Origin: Branchiostoma floridae
Lineage: Eukaryota > Chordata > Leptocardii > Amphioxiformes > Branchiostomatidae
NCBI RefSeq assembly: GCF_000003815.2
Contig: NC_049985.1
Span: 2,798,970 to 2,862,969, forward strand
Length of the DNA: 64,000 nt
Reading direction: 5' to 3'
Every line of letters starts with the position of its first letter. Position 1 is the first letter of the stretch. Position numbers and translations under genes: made by a program. Shown piece after piece: positions 43,225 to 55,142 of this stretch. Under the pieces are notes generated by a model. That model ran no database searches, was not told where the DNA came from, and was given only the letters and a program-made list of their open reading frames with translations.

Positions 43225-43335
43225 ATCCATTGGAGGGCAGCTGCAGCCTGGTAGATAGCACGCCGGATCCAGGGGTCAGGGGTTCAATCCCCACCGGTGG
43301 CTTGCCAGTCGGGTTGCTGTGCGAGATTCTTTCTA
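43225..43335 (+). mobile_element. tRNA-headed SINE fragment
   Basis: CCTGGTAGATAGCACGCCGG resembles an A-box arm and GGGGTTCAATCCCCACCGG a T-arm with perfect stem. The D and anticodon parts are not intact. Confidence 0.6.
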
Positions 43336-43477
43336 CTTCATTACTCCACCATTTTGAAAATGACCTTGGAATGGTCCTGATCTTGGATGCATGCAGTCAT
43401 CCGCCTTAAGTCTCATAATGGAGAGTCTGGGTTGATTTAAGAGCTTCATTTGTCATGTCTTAGTCGGTGCTGGCAGT

Positions 43478-44090
43478 GATGCAGCTGGGTTGGGAACAGG
43501 TGGGTGTAATTTGGTGAGGTACATTGAGAAATGGATGCGTTTGAGAATGAAATATAACATCTCCAGTCTAGGTGTCCTTTTAAAAAGTTCATTCATCACA
43601 GTTTTCATGGTATTCATCATTTCCTTAAACTTTTGGGTAGCCTTCTGGGTATTCAAGTTGCAAAAGAAAACCAGCACTCAACATAAGCTTGAAGCAAGCT
43701 TGTGACATTGTGTTGGTTAAACTAACTGTTTACCCCTATCCCTTCTTATAAGATACCTTTTGTGTATTTCATTCAACACAGTGACTTTAAAATGCTCTTC
43801 TACCCTCTAACACTTCATTCTTGGTTGCACACATTATACCACAGAGATGCAGCAGGGTTGGAAATGGGTGGGTTTAATTTGGTGAGGTACATTGAAAAAT
43901 GGATGCGTTTGAGAATGAAATATAACATCTCCAGTCTAGGTGTCCTTTTCAAAAGTTCATTCGTCACGACAGTCTTCATGATGATCAGAAAACTTAATTT
44001 CTAGTTACTGCTCATGCTTTCCTTAAACTTTTGGGTAGCCTACTGGGTATTCAAGTTGCAAAGGGAAACCTACACCTAACATAAGCAAGC
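43478..44090. repeat. Tandem duplication, period 368 bp
   Basis: The block starting 'gatgcagc' at 43478 recurs at 43846 with high similarity through 'ggtgaggtacattgagaaat', 'aacatctccagtctaggtgt' and 'ttaaacttttgggtagcct'. Plus frames of 71 and 80 codons are paired shadows. Confidence 0.9.
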
Positions 44091-44339
44091 AAGCTTGTGG
44101 CTTTGTGTGATGTACCATGGTTAGTTTGCTTGATTTCATAAGTTGATAAACCTATTCAGTCCACATACATTTTGTTTAGAAATGTCCAATCTCCTAGAAA
44201 TGTCTAACTATTCTTATCATCATCATTATCATCATCACCATGAAAAATCTGCAAAGACTTTGAGTAAGTCGATAAAATTAGACTTCCCTGAAGCCAGCAG
44301 TGTTTTACTCCTGAAATCGATTAGTTTAAGTCCATACCG

Positions 44340-44665
44340 CATCGCACAGAGCAGAGCCATCTCCATTTCAATAGCCCTTGGGCCAAAAAACTTTCTGCAA
44401 TTGCTACAGCAGGGGGCTAGTCCACTGGTAGTGGTATGTGCTCAGTTAATATGATGTGCCAAATAATAGTTACTCATTCAACAGGATATGATTTTGAAAC
44501 AGTCAGATGTTTGTATATAAATTCATAGTTTGGCCTGCTCTTCAACAGATCTGTTCAGTGTCACTGACGAAAGGTTTTGGATGTTGACTAAAAAAATACC
44601 ATCAAAGTCTTTGATATGACTCAGCTGGGATCAGAATCGCGCCCACTCTACCCACTGGGTCGTTG
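44340..44665 (-). mobile_element. Split SINE of the 1655/41500 family
   Basis: The tail part (44345-44425, 'cccttgggcc', 'agcagggggctagtccactg') and the head part (44600-44665, 'atatgactcagctgggatca' and 'cccactgggtcgttgcacc') are separated by about 170 bp of unrelated sequence, so an insertion or rearrangement has split the copy. Confidence 0.6.
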
Positions 44666-44879
44666 CACCTGTTACAACTCCTAAAATCAATACAATTGAT
44701 TTTTCTCCAGAAAAGCCCCCAACACAATGTTGACACAGTCATGGTCAAGTGCGGAGTAAGAGTGGCTGGTGGCAATGTCAGGAGGTCTCGATGAATAAGG
44801 CAATTCCCTGATGTGAACATGATTACAAGTGTTGACACAGGCTGGCCCCTTGGCATGGAGTCTTTGCCGCTCGATATTG

Positions 44880-45290
44880 CAGAAGCCGCTGTAATGGGGA
44901 GGTAAAGAATTGAATTTGTGGGTGTACAAATGAAAATTGGGTCTCCCGCTTATGCACTACAAAATGGGAAAATGATGTTCAAGTTATTGCAAATCTCTTT
45001 CATGCGTGGATTTGAAGTTGCAGTAGTTTTTTCCAGAGTACCAGTATTTCGGGAAGCCATTGTAATGGCAAAGTTAAGAATGGAATTTGTAGGTAATAAC
45101 AAAAATTGCCACTTCCGCCCTAGAAAATGGGAAAATGATGCTCAACTCATTACAGATCTTTTACATGCATGAACTTGTGCTAGTTTTTCCCAGAATACCA
45201 ATATTTTGAGAAGCCATCGTAATGATGAGGTTAAGAATTCAATTTGTGGGTAATAGCAAACATTGCTTTGCCAACTTATACACTACAAAA
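44880..45290. repeat. Tandem repeat, about 175-bp unit, 2.5 copies
   Basis: 'agccgctgtaatgggg', 'aattgaatttgtgggtg', 'actacaaaatgggaaaatga' and 'gtaccagtatttcgg' recur from 44880, 45055 and 45212. Confidence 0.8.
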
Positions 45291-46315
45291 GATGAGAATG
45301 ATGAAAAAGGTTAGTTGGCCCAAGAAGCTATGCTTAGACCTTGTATGACTTTTAACAGATTATTACATGCATGAAGTTATGGTAGATTTTCTCTCTATCA
45401 CTGTATCGACATGAACTTGCCGTTTTTCTATTTTCCCCCTTTGTGGCACAAGAAAGAGAGAGGACGCACGTAGCGGGTTATCCGATCTAGCAGCCGTTAC
45501 AAATCCATGTTACTTGACGTATGGTATTTGACCACGGCTAACTTAATCTCATTAGCCTTATAAACTGATGCCTTGACCCATAGCAGCTTCCTGCTCAAAG
45601 CAGTTATTGAGTCACAGTGGAAGAACTGGCCTTTTCCTCAGGTCAACATCAATTCATATTGTCGCTGTTCGCCATTCTTTACCCTCCGCTGCGTCAATAC
45701 GTTCTGACCTTGATGGAGCGGGGTGCAGTAAATCAATGTTCTTTTATTGAACCTCATTTTGCCACACTCCATGGTCAATTTCCGACCATATTCTTCTTCA
45801 AATGAATTATCTTGGCTCCCACAAAGGCAACATTGGGTCACTCTTACGGGGTATTCATAGCTGGAAAAGTTTGCACCAAGTGTAGAAAATTTGTGATTAC
45901 ATTTGTAAGTTGTGTGTCAGTTGAATCACTGCCACAATGTATCAAAAAGGATATTCTGAAACAATTTCAGGATCAACTTTCTACCCAAAGTTTACATACA
46001 ATATTCACTGAGTTTTAGCCCTCGTAAATTTTGGTAAATTTAGTTAGTTGTAAACATATATTTTCAATCTCTTATGATACCACCATGATAAAAATACTCA
46101 TAATGTTTTCTTTTTAGTTAGCAATTAATTAACCTTCTTGAGTATCAGTTTTTCTGGATCAAGGAAAATCAATGCTTTGAAGAGCATCTCCCATGATATA
46201 CCCTTGAACTTATCGGTAGACTGTTTCTGTAAATACCCTTTGAAAAAGCTGCTTGTCAGGAAGAGTCAATATTGTAATTACTTTCCTTTAGTCGGATTCT
46301 TCACTGCTTGTTGGT
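45291..46315. other. No gene supported
   Basis: Opposing small frames at 45617-45841 overlap each other, and neither is favoured. Confidence 0.4.
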
Positions 46316-46615
46316 GGTAAGGTGGTCTTCTGGTAGCGTGCATTCTCCGGTGGTTAGCGGCCCTGTCTCTAGAACTAGAAGCCGTGAGTTTGATTCCGGC
46401 TGTGTCGCTCACTCAACATGCATGCTGTCAGAAAGGGTTGCAGTCCTTAGGACAGGACGTTAAGCTGTGGTCTGCCGTTCATGGTGATTGTCAAAAAGAG
46501 CTACATTGTAGGGGAATTTCCCCGGTACAATTAACCTGTAAATACTGTATATAGCGTTGTCCTCTCTGTCACGACCAGTAGAAAACTAGCTCTTCAGTGA
46601 GCTAAAGCTGGATCA
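46316..46615 (+). mobile_element. tRNA-headed SINE
   Basis: GGTGGTCTTCTGGTAGCGTG and GAGTTTGATTCCGGC stand as A and B boxes, followed by a 'ccttaggacaggacgttaag' and 'tcttcagtgagctaaagctg' body. Looks near full length. Confidence 0.65.
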
Positions 46616-46624
46616 AGATCTCTT

Positions 46625-46750
46625 TTCTTTTTTGTGGTCAGGGTTGTTGACCTAGAATCTAAAGGTTCCAGGTTTCCCTTGCAAGCCCCAATGGTGTGCC
46701 CTTGAAAAAGGCAGTTGGTGCACTCAGTTTTATTATGGAGTCATATTCAA
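46625..46750 (+). mobile_element. tRNA-headed SINE fragment
   Basis: 'gtggtcagggttgttgacct' and 'aggttccaggtttccc' are box-like, with the 'cccttgaaaaaggcagttgg' tail phrase also seen in form at 8050. It follows the preceding SINE directly. Confidence 0.5.
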
Positions 46751-47600
46751 GTCTTCATCCCAGCCTCTGCTTTTTATGATACTTTCACCATAAAATATTA
46801 GAGAACCAACTTGAAGGAAATAAATTGGTGTGTCTTAGCTTGTCTGAGACCTTCCAATTTTTGTGAAAATGTCAAACATTGCCCAATGGAAGTACACAGC
46901 ACTGAGTACACGTAAATCCATGACAACTCAGTCTTGAGCAGTTGTACTTGTAGTCACAGCAAAACAGCTGCATTCTGCTAGAGGGCATTGTAGGTCCAGT
47001 TTTGCCTTCTGTACAGATGAACAGTGGTATGGACTATGTTCAACTACAGTCCATGGGTGTTAAGTATTGTGGTCTGTCTCTTGAGCTACCAGCTTTCTGA
47101 GAAGTCCAGACTTTGTTTCTCTTATTCTGAACATGGTCTTGAATTTTTCGACAGAAAGTTTACTGTTTTAAATATTGAATAAAAAGGATGGTCAGAGTAA
47201 GCCTTGTCATCTCTTTCCTATCTCATTCATGGCAACTTCTATTGGCAACTACTATTTGTGACCCCTTGTAACCAGTATGTATTGTTTCTCCTTGTCCTGC
47301 TTTTAAAGCAATCAGGTTTCTAGTTTTTCAAAGTGATTCAGAAATTGCAGTTTGTGTTAAAATAGCATCATGCTTGGCAAGATTGCCTTAGATTTATCTA
47401 TCTTTTTAAAAAGGCAAATATGTCTCTGTGCAGAGATGTTATCATGGCAGACAGTTCCCTTGAACTGATTGGGAGAAAAGTTGTAGAGTTCATCTTGTCT
47501 GTATATTTTATAACCCTTATTCCTTTAAATGATAAAAATAAGTTTTGAAGTCACCTTGTATGCACATGTACATTGTATGTTTCACTTCAATACCAGTGAC
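46751..47600. other. No feature recognised
   Basis: Ordinary AT-rich sequence without supported genes or obvious repeats. Confidence 0.4.
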
Positions 47601-47614
47601 TACGACCCTTATTC

Positions 47615-47910
47615 ATTGAAATGACCGTGAGAAGTGAAGAGCGTTCACCTTGTCAGTACACCTTCGTGTCACTCACTTCAACACAAGCGACTGCAATCCT
47701 GAGCACATCAGCCGTGTCAATGCGCTTCCCTGCAGCGGTACTGATAACAGACTGTCAGATCTATGATAGACATTGGCCCAATTCCAAACCCATTCACGAC
47801 CCGGTGCCCCATTCACATGGAGCAATTCAAATTTGCCCACATCCCCCCGGCTCGACCGGGAAATTCGATACATCGTTAATCTGTTATGGGATCAGCCAGC
47901 CGTAATGTTA
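47615..47910. other. GC-richer block of unknown role
   Basis: Overlapping frames on both strands (94, 66 and 62 codons) reflect higher GC content. No splice-bounded exon stands out. Could be a conserved non-coding element or a diverged exon. Confidence 0.3.
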
Positions 47911-48004
47911 ATAACACCCCAATATATGTATATGTGTATCTCTATGAATGGAATGCATTGAACTGCCAGAGTGACTTTAGATAAGAGCGGTTCTCTATGA
48001 TTGC

Positions 48005-48500
48005 CATTGCTAGATGTGCGGCGATGTTTGGAATGTCATTTGGGAGAGTATTGCCTTCCTATATGCTTTATCTTTATCCATGTTGTAATTCCTAGAGTTA
48101 TTTGAAATCTGTTAGAGCTTTCAACAACTAGTCTAGTGTTGTGAGGGTAAATAAATTTCTTCAGAGCTAGTGCCAACTTTTTCTATATGTAGTAGATGTT
48201 CGGAATGTCATTTGGAAGAGTATTGCCTTCCTATACGCTTTAGTACCTTTATCTTTATCCCTGTTGTAATTCCTAGAGTTATTTGAAATCTGTTAGAGCT
48301 TTCAACAACTAGTCTAGTGTTGCGAGGGTAAATGAATTTGTCCAGAACTAGTGCCAACTTTTCTATATAACCTGATTTGGTAGGTGGAGGAGAAGAAATT
48401 TTAAAGCAACTGGGATTTCAGCACAACGGAAAGTCCCTGTTATTTGAAGTTTGGTAGAGCTTTTGACATCTAGGCTAATGTGACCACTGCAAATGATTTT
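48005..48500. repeat. Tandem repeat, about 170-bp unit, about three copies
   Basis: 'ggaatgtcatttgggagagt', 'gtaattcctagagttatttg' and 'ttcaacaactagtctagtgt' recur; related, more diverged units appear at 54120-54580. Confidence 0.85.
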
Positions 48501-48589
48501 CTCTAAATGTAGGGCTTCACACCCAAAGAGTCTCTTTTCGCAAAGTTTTTGAGCAGCCCAAACTTTTGCTCAACGGTGGTAAATACGTA

Positions 48590-48950
48590 AGTCGAGTGGA
48601 AAACGTGGTGAAGTGATTGGCACCAAAGCATTTTGTTGTAACAACACTCACTCTGCGGGGCCTTGCGCCCCCTCAGGGAACGGTCACCGTATCACAACTG
48701 AAATGTAAAATCAAAGCCTCGAAGAGACGGTTCCTCCGGCTGCGAAATCACTTAGTGGTCCCTGAAGTGGGGGCGAGTGTAATGTTGTTGGAAAGATAAG
48801 GATGTGGTAAAACGGTACCCAGTGGGCATTCCCTCCTTCTCCTCTCTCCTCTCGTCTTGTAATGGACTGATAAGGCCGAGGCGCGGGCCGCGGCGCGTCA
48901 GAACTCAGGAAGCGGCTGGAAGGGAAGATGAGGCAGAGTTTCACACGCCA
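48590..48950. promoter_or_regulatory. CpG-rich block, candidate regulatory element
   Basis: Much richer in G+C and CpG than the surrounding tens of kilobases, with GGCCGAGGCGCGGGCCGCGG at about 48873-48892 and 'gaagtgattggcacc' (CCAAT on minus) at 48610-48625. No TATA box and no convincing exon. Frames on both strands are likely compositional. Confidence 0.35.
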
Positions 48951-48999
48951 GGGACCGTCTGAAACATAGATGGAAAGGTTTCTTGATCCACTTATAGTC

Positions 49000-49745
49000 C
49001 CAGACCAAAAAAGCTAATCCTCCGCTGGCTGTAAGAAGAACAGACAATAGAAGTGTTGAAGCTCAGTTGCCATGCACCAAGGACTTTCTGTCTGAAATAT
49101 AACCTGATACAAATTTATCTTTGACTTTCTGAAAATCAGGTACACAATGGAAGGGTTTCTTGATCCACTTAGTCCCAGACCAAAAAGCTAATCCTCCATT
49201 GGCCGTAAGAACAGATGATAGATTTGCCGTGCATTGAGGGATTTCTATCTGAAACATAACATTCTATCTGGGACTGTCAGAAATGTAGATGGACAATGTA
49301 TGGGTTTCTTGACCCACTTCTAGTCTCAGACCAAAAAGCTAATCCTCCATTGGCCGTAAGAACAGATGATAGAGGTGATAAGGCAGAGTTGCCATACATT
49401 GAGGATTTTCTGTCTGAAATATAACATTGTATTTGAGACTGTCTGAAATGTAGATGCACAATGTAAGGGTTTCGGGATCCACGTAGTCCCAGACCAAAAA
49501 GCTAATCCTCCATTGGCCATAAGAACAAATGATAGAGGTGATGAGGCAGAGTTGCCATGCATTCATTGAGGACTTTTTGTCTGAAATAAAACATTGTATG
49601 TGGGACTGTCTGAAATGTAGATGCACAATGTTAAGGTTTCAGGATCCACGTAGTCCCAGACCAAAAAGCTAATCCTCTCTTAGCCAAGAGGAGCAGACAT
49701 TAGAGGTGATGGTAAGGTAGAGTAATTGGGGACTGTCTCTCTGAA
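49000..49745. repeat. Tandem repeat, about 165-180-bp unit, four to five copies
   Basis: 'cccagaccaaaaagctaatc', 'ctccattggccgtaagaaca', 'gaggactttctgtctgaaat' and 'ggactgtctgaaatgtagat' recur. ATTGG in each unit could read as CCAAT boxes, but they are part of the repeat. Confidence 0.9.
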
Positions 49746-50150
49746 ATGTAAAATTAATGTTAAGGTACTACCATTCAGTAAAGTTTAGTATACTAAAAGG
49801 TTCATCTTCCAGTGGTCATGACAGAGACTTACATGTTGTTTAGTGTAGACATATTGAATATATCAGGATGATTCCCTTAAGTATCCAAGAAGTATAATGA
49901 AGAGTGGACCCCAGTTCTTTTGTCACATCCTCAGAACATCAACCCTTTCAGACTGCAAGTTATATGATTGACAATAGCTGAATTGTATGTACAATGAAGA
50001 ATAGATAACATACGTTTTTTTGTGTGCAGAATCCATACACTAATGGTAGTTATGTGTTTGACAATAGTGGAGTTATATAACAACAAGTACAAAGAATAAT
50101 GGACGGTAGCTTTTTGTCCAAAACTTCAGCCTTTTTGCTAGTGCAGGTTC
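49746..50150. other. No feature recognised
   Basis: A short imperfect duplication ('gattgacaatagctga' and 'tttgacaatagtggag') near 49970-50070. Confidence 0.4.
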
Positions 50151-50154
50151 TATG

Positions 50155-50236
50155 ATTGACAGCACGTGGGATTTGAACTCTTAACCCCCTGGTCCTGAAG
50201 CAGGGTTATTAACCAGTGGACCATGCATGCTGCAGA
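50155..50236 (-). mobile_element. tRNA pseudogene or SINE head
   Basis: Minus strand: an acceptor-stem-like GCAGCAT pairs with GTGCTGT using wobbles, with A-box TGGTCCACTGGTT and B-box AGTTCAAATCC. The T arm does not pair, so it is probably tRNA-derived and not functional. Confidence 0.45.
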
Positions 50237-50447
50237 CAGAGCAGACATGTGTCTCTAATCTCCAGTCAGCACATGGCTCTCTGGTCTGTGAAAAATTAGG
50301 TCTGAATTTGTCGCATGGTACAAGGCAAATGCCAAAGTGATCATTCACTGGGAAGGGTAAGATGTATGTACTTATGACTCCATTTACTCATGATCCCATT
50401 TGTTTAGCATCTGATAGTTACACAAGTATCAATTGTACCTATGCAGG

Positions 50448-50815
50448 AGCTCTACAATCCTTTTAGTAGGTTTCAGAGTAAAACAGGATGAGGCATAACT
50501 TTATATTTGTCTTCTCCACTGTAACTGAGAACTGGAAAGAACGAAATAGCCCAAGATGACATTTACGTTTTAAGTCCCAGCTCAGCAATCCTTTTAGTAG
50601 GTTTCAGAGTAAAACAGGATAACTAAAGTTAAAACTTTATATTTGTCTTCTCCACTGTAACTGAGAACTGGAAAGATTGGAATGGCCCAAGATGATATTT
50701 ACATTTCAAGTCCCAGCTCAGCAATCCTTTTAGTAGGTTTCAGAGCAAACAGGATAAGTTAAAACTTTATAGTTGTCTTCTTTACTGTATCTGAGAACTG
50801 GAAAGAATGAAATGG
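50448..50815. repeat. Tandem repeat, about 125-bp unit, three copies
   Basis: 'aatccttttagtaggtttca', 'gagtaaaacaggat', 'tttgtcttctccactgtaac' and 'tgagaactggaaaga' recur at 50454, 50587 and 50724. Confidence 0.9.
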
Positions 50816-50829
50816 CCCAAGAGGAGATT

Positions 50830-52700
50830 TATGTTTCCAGTCCCAGCCAGTTTACAGCGTCTGCCTTTGGGCGTTGGTATGAGTAGGAAGCTTTTTCATG
50901 CTTACCCATATATTTAGGAGATAGAGGCAAAAAGAGGCTTACTACTTTACTATGGTCGAACCATTCTATACATACTTCTGTTAATGAGACTACCAGAAAA
51001 AATGTTAAACACAGATAAGAATTGTAAAAGCTAAACACACCAAGCCTACTTTTAGCAAACCAGGATGTGAGTGTCGCAGCTGTATCAGAAGTGATACTTA
51101 CCATATATTAAGTAGAGAGATGAATATAACTGCCAAAAGAGGCTTAATACTAAAAATCTATGGTCCAATCTTTCTCTACACATACTTCTGTTAATCAGAC
51201 TACCAGAAAAACGTTCAGTATAGATAAGAATCATAAAATCTAAACACACCAAGCCTACTTTTAGCAATCCAGGATGTGAGAGTGCCACAGGTGTATCAGA
51301 AGTGATACTTACCATATATTAAGTAGAGAGCTGAATATAGATGCCAAAAGAGGCTTAATGCTAAAAATCTATGGACCAACCATTCTCTACACATACTTCT
51401 GTTAATCAGACTACCAGAAAAACGTTCAGTATAGATAAGAATCATAAAATCTAAACACACCAAGCCTACTTTTAGCAATCCAGGATGTGAGAGTGCCACA
51501 GGTGTATCAGAAGTGATACTTACCATATATTAAGGGGAGAGATGAATATAGATGCCAAAAGAGGCTTAGTACTAAAAATCTATGGTCCAGCCATTCTCTA
51601 CACATACTTCTGTTAATCAGACTACCAGAAAAACGTTCAGTATAGATAAGAATCATAAAATCTAAACATACCAAGCCTACTTTTAGCAATCCAGGATGTG
51701 AGAGTGCCACAGGTGTATCAGAAGTGATACTTACCATATATTAAGGAGAGAGTTGAATATAGATACCAAAAGAGGCTTTATACTAAAAATCTATGGACCA
51801 ACCATTCTCAAAACATACTTCTGTTAATCAGACTACCAGAAAAAATGTTAAGCATAGATATGAAGTGTAAAATCTAAACATACAAAGCTAACTCTAAGCA
51901 GTCTATGATGTGAGAGTGCCACAGCTGTATCAGAAGTGATGATTACCATACATAAATATAGATGCCAAAAGAGGCTTACTACTAAAAATCTATGGACCAA
52001 CCATTCTCTACACATACTTTTGTTAATCAGACTACATAGATGCCAAAAGAGGCTTACTACTAAAAATCTATGGACCAACCATTCTCTACACATACTTTTG
52101 TTAATCAGACTACATAGATGCCAAAAGAGGCTTTATACTAAAAATCTATGGACCAACCATTCTCTACACATACTTCTGTTAATCAGACTACCAGAAAAAA
52201 TGTTAAGCACAGATAAAAAGTGTAAAATCTAAACATACCAAGCTTACTTTTAGCAATCTATGATGTGAGAGCACAGCTGTATCAGAAGTGATACTTACCA
52301 TATATTAAGCAAGAGATGAATATAACTGCCAAAAGAGGCTTAATGCTAAAAATCTATGGACCAGCCATTCTTTACACATACTTCTGTTAATCAGACTACC
52401 CCCCAAAAAATGTTACACGTAGATATGAATCATAAAAGCTAAACACGCCAAGCTTACTTTTAGCAATCCAGGATGTGAAAATACAACAGCTGTATCAGAA
52501 GTGATACTAACCATATATTAAGGAGACAGATGAATATAGATACCAAAAGAGGCTTAATGCTAAAAATCTATGGACCAGCCATTCTCTACACATATTTCTG
52601 TTCATCAAAATGTTAAACCTAGATAAGAATCATAAAATCTAAACACGCCAAGCCTACTTTTAGCAATCCAGGATGTGAGAGCACCACAGCTGCATAGTAA
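50830..52700. repeat. 211-bp satellite array
   Basis: About eight full or partial units. Landmark 'atcagaagtgatacttacca' recurs at 211-bp spacing through 51085-51740, with shortened copies of about 90 bp at 51950-52140. The minus strand of each full unit carries ATATG then gtaagtatc, a good 5' splice site. The 76-codon minus frames starting MVSITSDTP are one per unit because 211 is not a multiple of three. Confidence 0.95.
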
Positions 52701-52762
52701 AGATTTCCTCTCGACTTCGTTGTAAACATGAGTGCAGGAAATGTTACCATCCCACTTTACTG

Positions 52763-53014
52763 GTGCTGATGTGTGTAAAGATAAGGTCTGCTGTATATGG
52801 TGTGGTGGAAGTGATGGAACAGCAAATGGGATGTGCTTTATGTGGGGTTGGACTGCATCCTCTTGCCGATATGAGCCTATTATGTGGTAACGTTAGTGAT
52901 GGACTGATAAGAGAGTTGTTGGATTCTTGTGGAGAGTGCTCCTTAATTTATTTGGGCAAGCAGCTTGGGGTAGATAGCACTAATGTTGTCCAGTTTTTAT
53001 GCCTATTTGGTTAA
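52763..53014 (+). CDS. Unrecognised 83-codon ORF, Cys-rich
   Basis: Begins MLMCVKIRSAVYGVVEVMEQ with later residues GCALCGVGLHPLADMSLLCG and a leucine-rich end (LIRELLDSCGECSLIYLGKQ, LGVDSTNVVQFL). It has six Cys, a protein-like helix pattern at the end and low-complexity-free composition, just after the satellite ends. No splice sites or family support are certain; possibly an exon or single-exon gene fragment. Confidence 0.3.
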   Translation: MLMCVKIRSAVYGVVEVMEQQMGCALCGVGLHPLADMSLLCGNVSDGLIRELLDSCGECSLIYLGKQLGVDSTNVVQFLCLFG

Positions 53015-54115
53015 CTGGCCCTTGGAAAAGTTTATTTTCTAACAAAATGCACCATCAAAATTGAACATTAGAACAGTTGTTTTACTAGTAATTCTACGAT
53101 TTGGAGGAGAAAAACAATTCTAGATGACTCATATCAAAGCAGCAGGGTTTTCTTCCAGTAAAATTTAACATTTCAGTTATATTAAGGGATATCAAGGCAG
53201 TCAACAAACTGTGGTTTCAAATTATATTGCACTGTCTGTCTGACAGTGTCCTCTTGAAATCCCTATATACCCCATTTTTTTTTAAACAACTGGTATAGGT
53301 ACCCCACGGATAAAGGTGAGCTTGTGTACAAACCATTTTTGCAAACTGATTCCAGTATGAGTATGAGGTAGTTACCAAGAATTCATCAGGTATCATGACT
53401 TTTTCTTTAACTTCATTGGTTGGCTATTCATTTTTTTAAACACTGAACAGGCACTAATATTTGGTATCTTTGCCACAACTGCCTTCCCAGTAATTAGAAT
53501 CGTCCATATCCCACATGCATGCGTTTCTAAGGCAGTCACCATCAAAAGTTGTTTTCTGTTATTCATCTGTTAATGAATTGGCAAAGTTTTGAAGCCTTAT
53601 GAAGTTCAGGTTACTGGGTATATATTGTTTGTTAGCCTTTCTGTATTCACTGGGTGGAAATGCCAAAGTTAATGCTGTGCATTGATCACATCTCGACTTC
53701 ATTTCCTTCCAATTTAGTTACGGTTATGGCCTTTTTGCCCACATGAAAGATGGTAATCTTAAAGGTCACTCCATGTAAATCATTCGAGTAACCACTTTTC
53801 TAATAAATTTCATATTCCCTGTGTAAATATATACATACTTGGAAACTTTTTGAGTTTAAAGTTTTCAGGATGAGCAAGAGGATGAGATAGTGGAGTATTC
53901 GGATGTTAGTTTGCATTTTGGGGGTTTTCAATTAAAGGTCTTTGCATTTTTTCTTTTTCTGTTGTGTATCTTATTTTACAATATTTCTCATCCAAATTCA
54001 GTCTAATACATTCAACATTTCCAAGTGTAATTGTTTAAGGAAACCTCACAAACCACCCAGAGTTTGTCACTTGAGCCAAAGTAGGATGGGTACTTTAAGA
54101 ACCCCTTTCATTCTT
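53015..54115. other. No gene supported
   Basis: Ordinary sequence with the dispersed phrase 'taccccacggataaaggtga' (about 53300), also near 6310. Confidence 0.4.
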
Positions 54116-54119
54116 TTTT

Positions 54120-54580
54120 GACATACTTTTAGAGCTTTCAAGAGTCTAATGTGACCAAGATAAATAATTTCCCCAGAGCTAGGGCCAACTTTTTCTATAT
54201 AGCCTGATGTGGTAGGTGAAGGAGAAGAAATTTTAAAGCAACTGAGATTTCAGCACTATGGAAAGTACCTGTTATTTTAAATATGTTAGAGCTTTCATCT
54301 AGTCTAATGTGACCAGTATAAATGATTTTCTTTAAAGCAAGGGCTAACTTTGTCTATAGCCTAACGTTTCATATGAAGTAGAGATTTAAAAGCAATTAGG
54401 ATTTCAACACAATGGAAAGTACCTGTTATTTGAAGTTTGGTAGAGCTTCCATCTAGTCTGATGTGCCCAGTGTAAATGATTTTCTCGAAAGCAAGGGCTA
54501 ACTTTGTCTATAGCCTAATGTTTCATATGTAGTAGAGATTTTTGAGCAATTAAGATTTCAGCACCATGGAAAGGACCTGT
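54120..54580. repeat. Tandem repeat related to 48005-48500, about 120-170-bp units
   Basis: 'gagctttcatctagtctaat', 'aaatgattttctttaaagca', 'agggctaactttgtctatag' and 'tcagcacaatggaaag' like phrases recur about four times. Confidence 0.8.
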
Positions 54581-54932
54581 TAAGTTGGCTCCTGCAAAAC
54601 CACTGCCACAGAGATTTAAAAAATGTTACTTTTTGGAAAGTTCCATGTGTACCAGCAACAGTACCTTAAGTTCAGCTAGTCTGAATCCTCATGAAAAGCT
54701 GTTGGCAAAGAATAGCAAGTCATTGATATATGCCGTATGTCGTGGAAAACTTGAATTGAGTACTGGACTTAACTGTCAAATCTTTTCACATCTCTTGTCT
54801 ATGAGTTTTGTGGACTTACATTTATGCACCTCCTAATAAAGTTCAAGATTTTATCCCTAAAACTTGAACTGAGCATGTAGGATTTAGCTTGTGGCAAGTA
54901 TGCAAACTTCAACTGAATAGGATTTTGCCAAT

Positions 54933-55142
54933 ACTGTAAATGCAGAAATGTTCGCGGTGGATTAATATTCGCGGTTTTCGCGGTGACCACTTCACCGCGA
55001 ACTTAAAACCACCGCGAACATTTTTCTATTATGGTATTAGACTGCAGTCTATGGTGTTACCGCGAACTTAAATCCACCGCGAAAAGTCCTTTTTCCCGCT
55101 ACCGCGAAATTAAATCCCCGCGAACTTAAATGCATTTACAGT
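54933..55142. mobile_element. Short inverted-repeat element, CpG-rich family, copy 2
   Basis: Best preserved copy: ends ACTGTAAATGCAGAAATG and TGCATTTACAGTA, with the body repeating 'aaccaccgcgaa' and 'ttcgcggttttcgcggtgac'. Confidence 0.9.

Noticed and set aside
50155-50236. Functional tRNA gene
   Set aside because: Acceptor ends can pair, but the T arm does not and the anticodon stem has a mismatch; better as a SINE head or pseudogene.
51085-51737. Three 76-codon minus ORFs with nearly the same protein
   Set aside because: One per 211-bp satellite unit; the frame resets each unit because the length is not a multiple of three.
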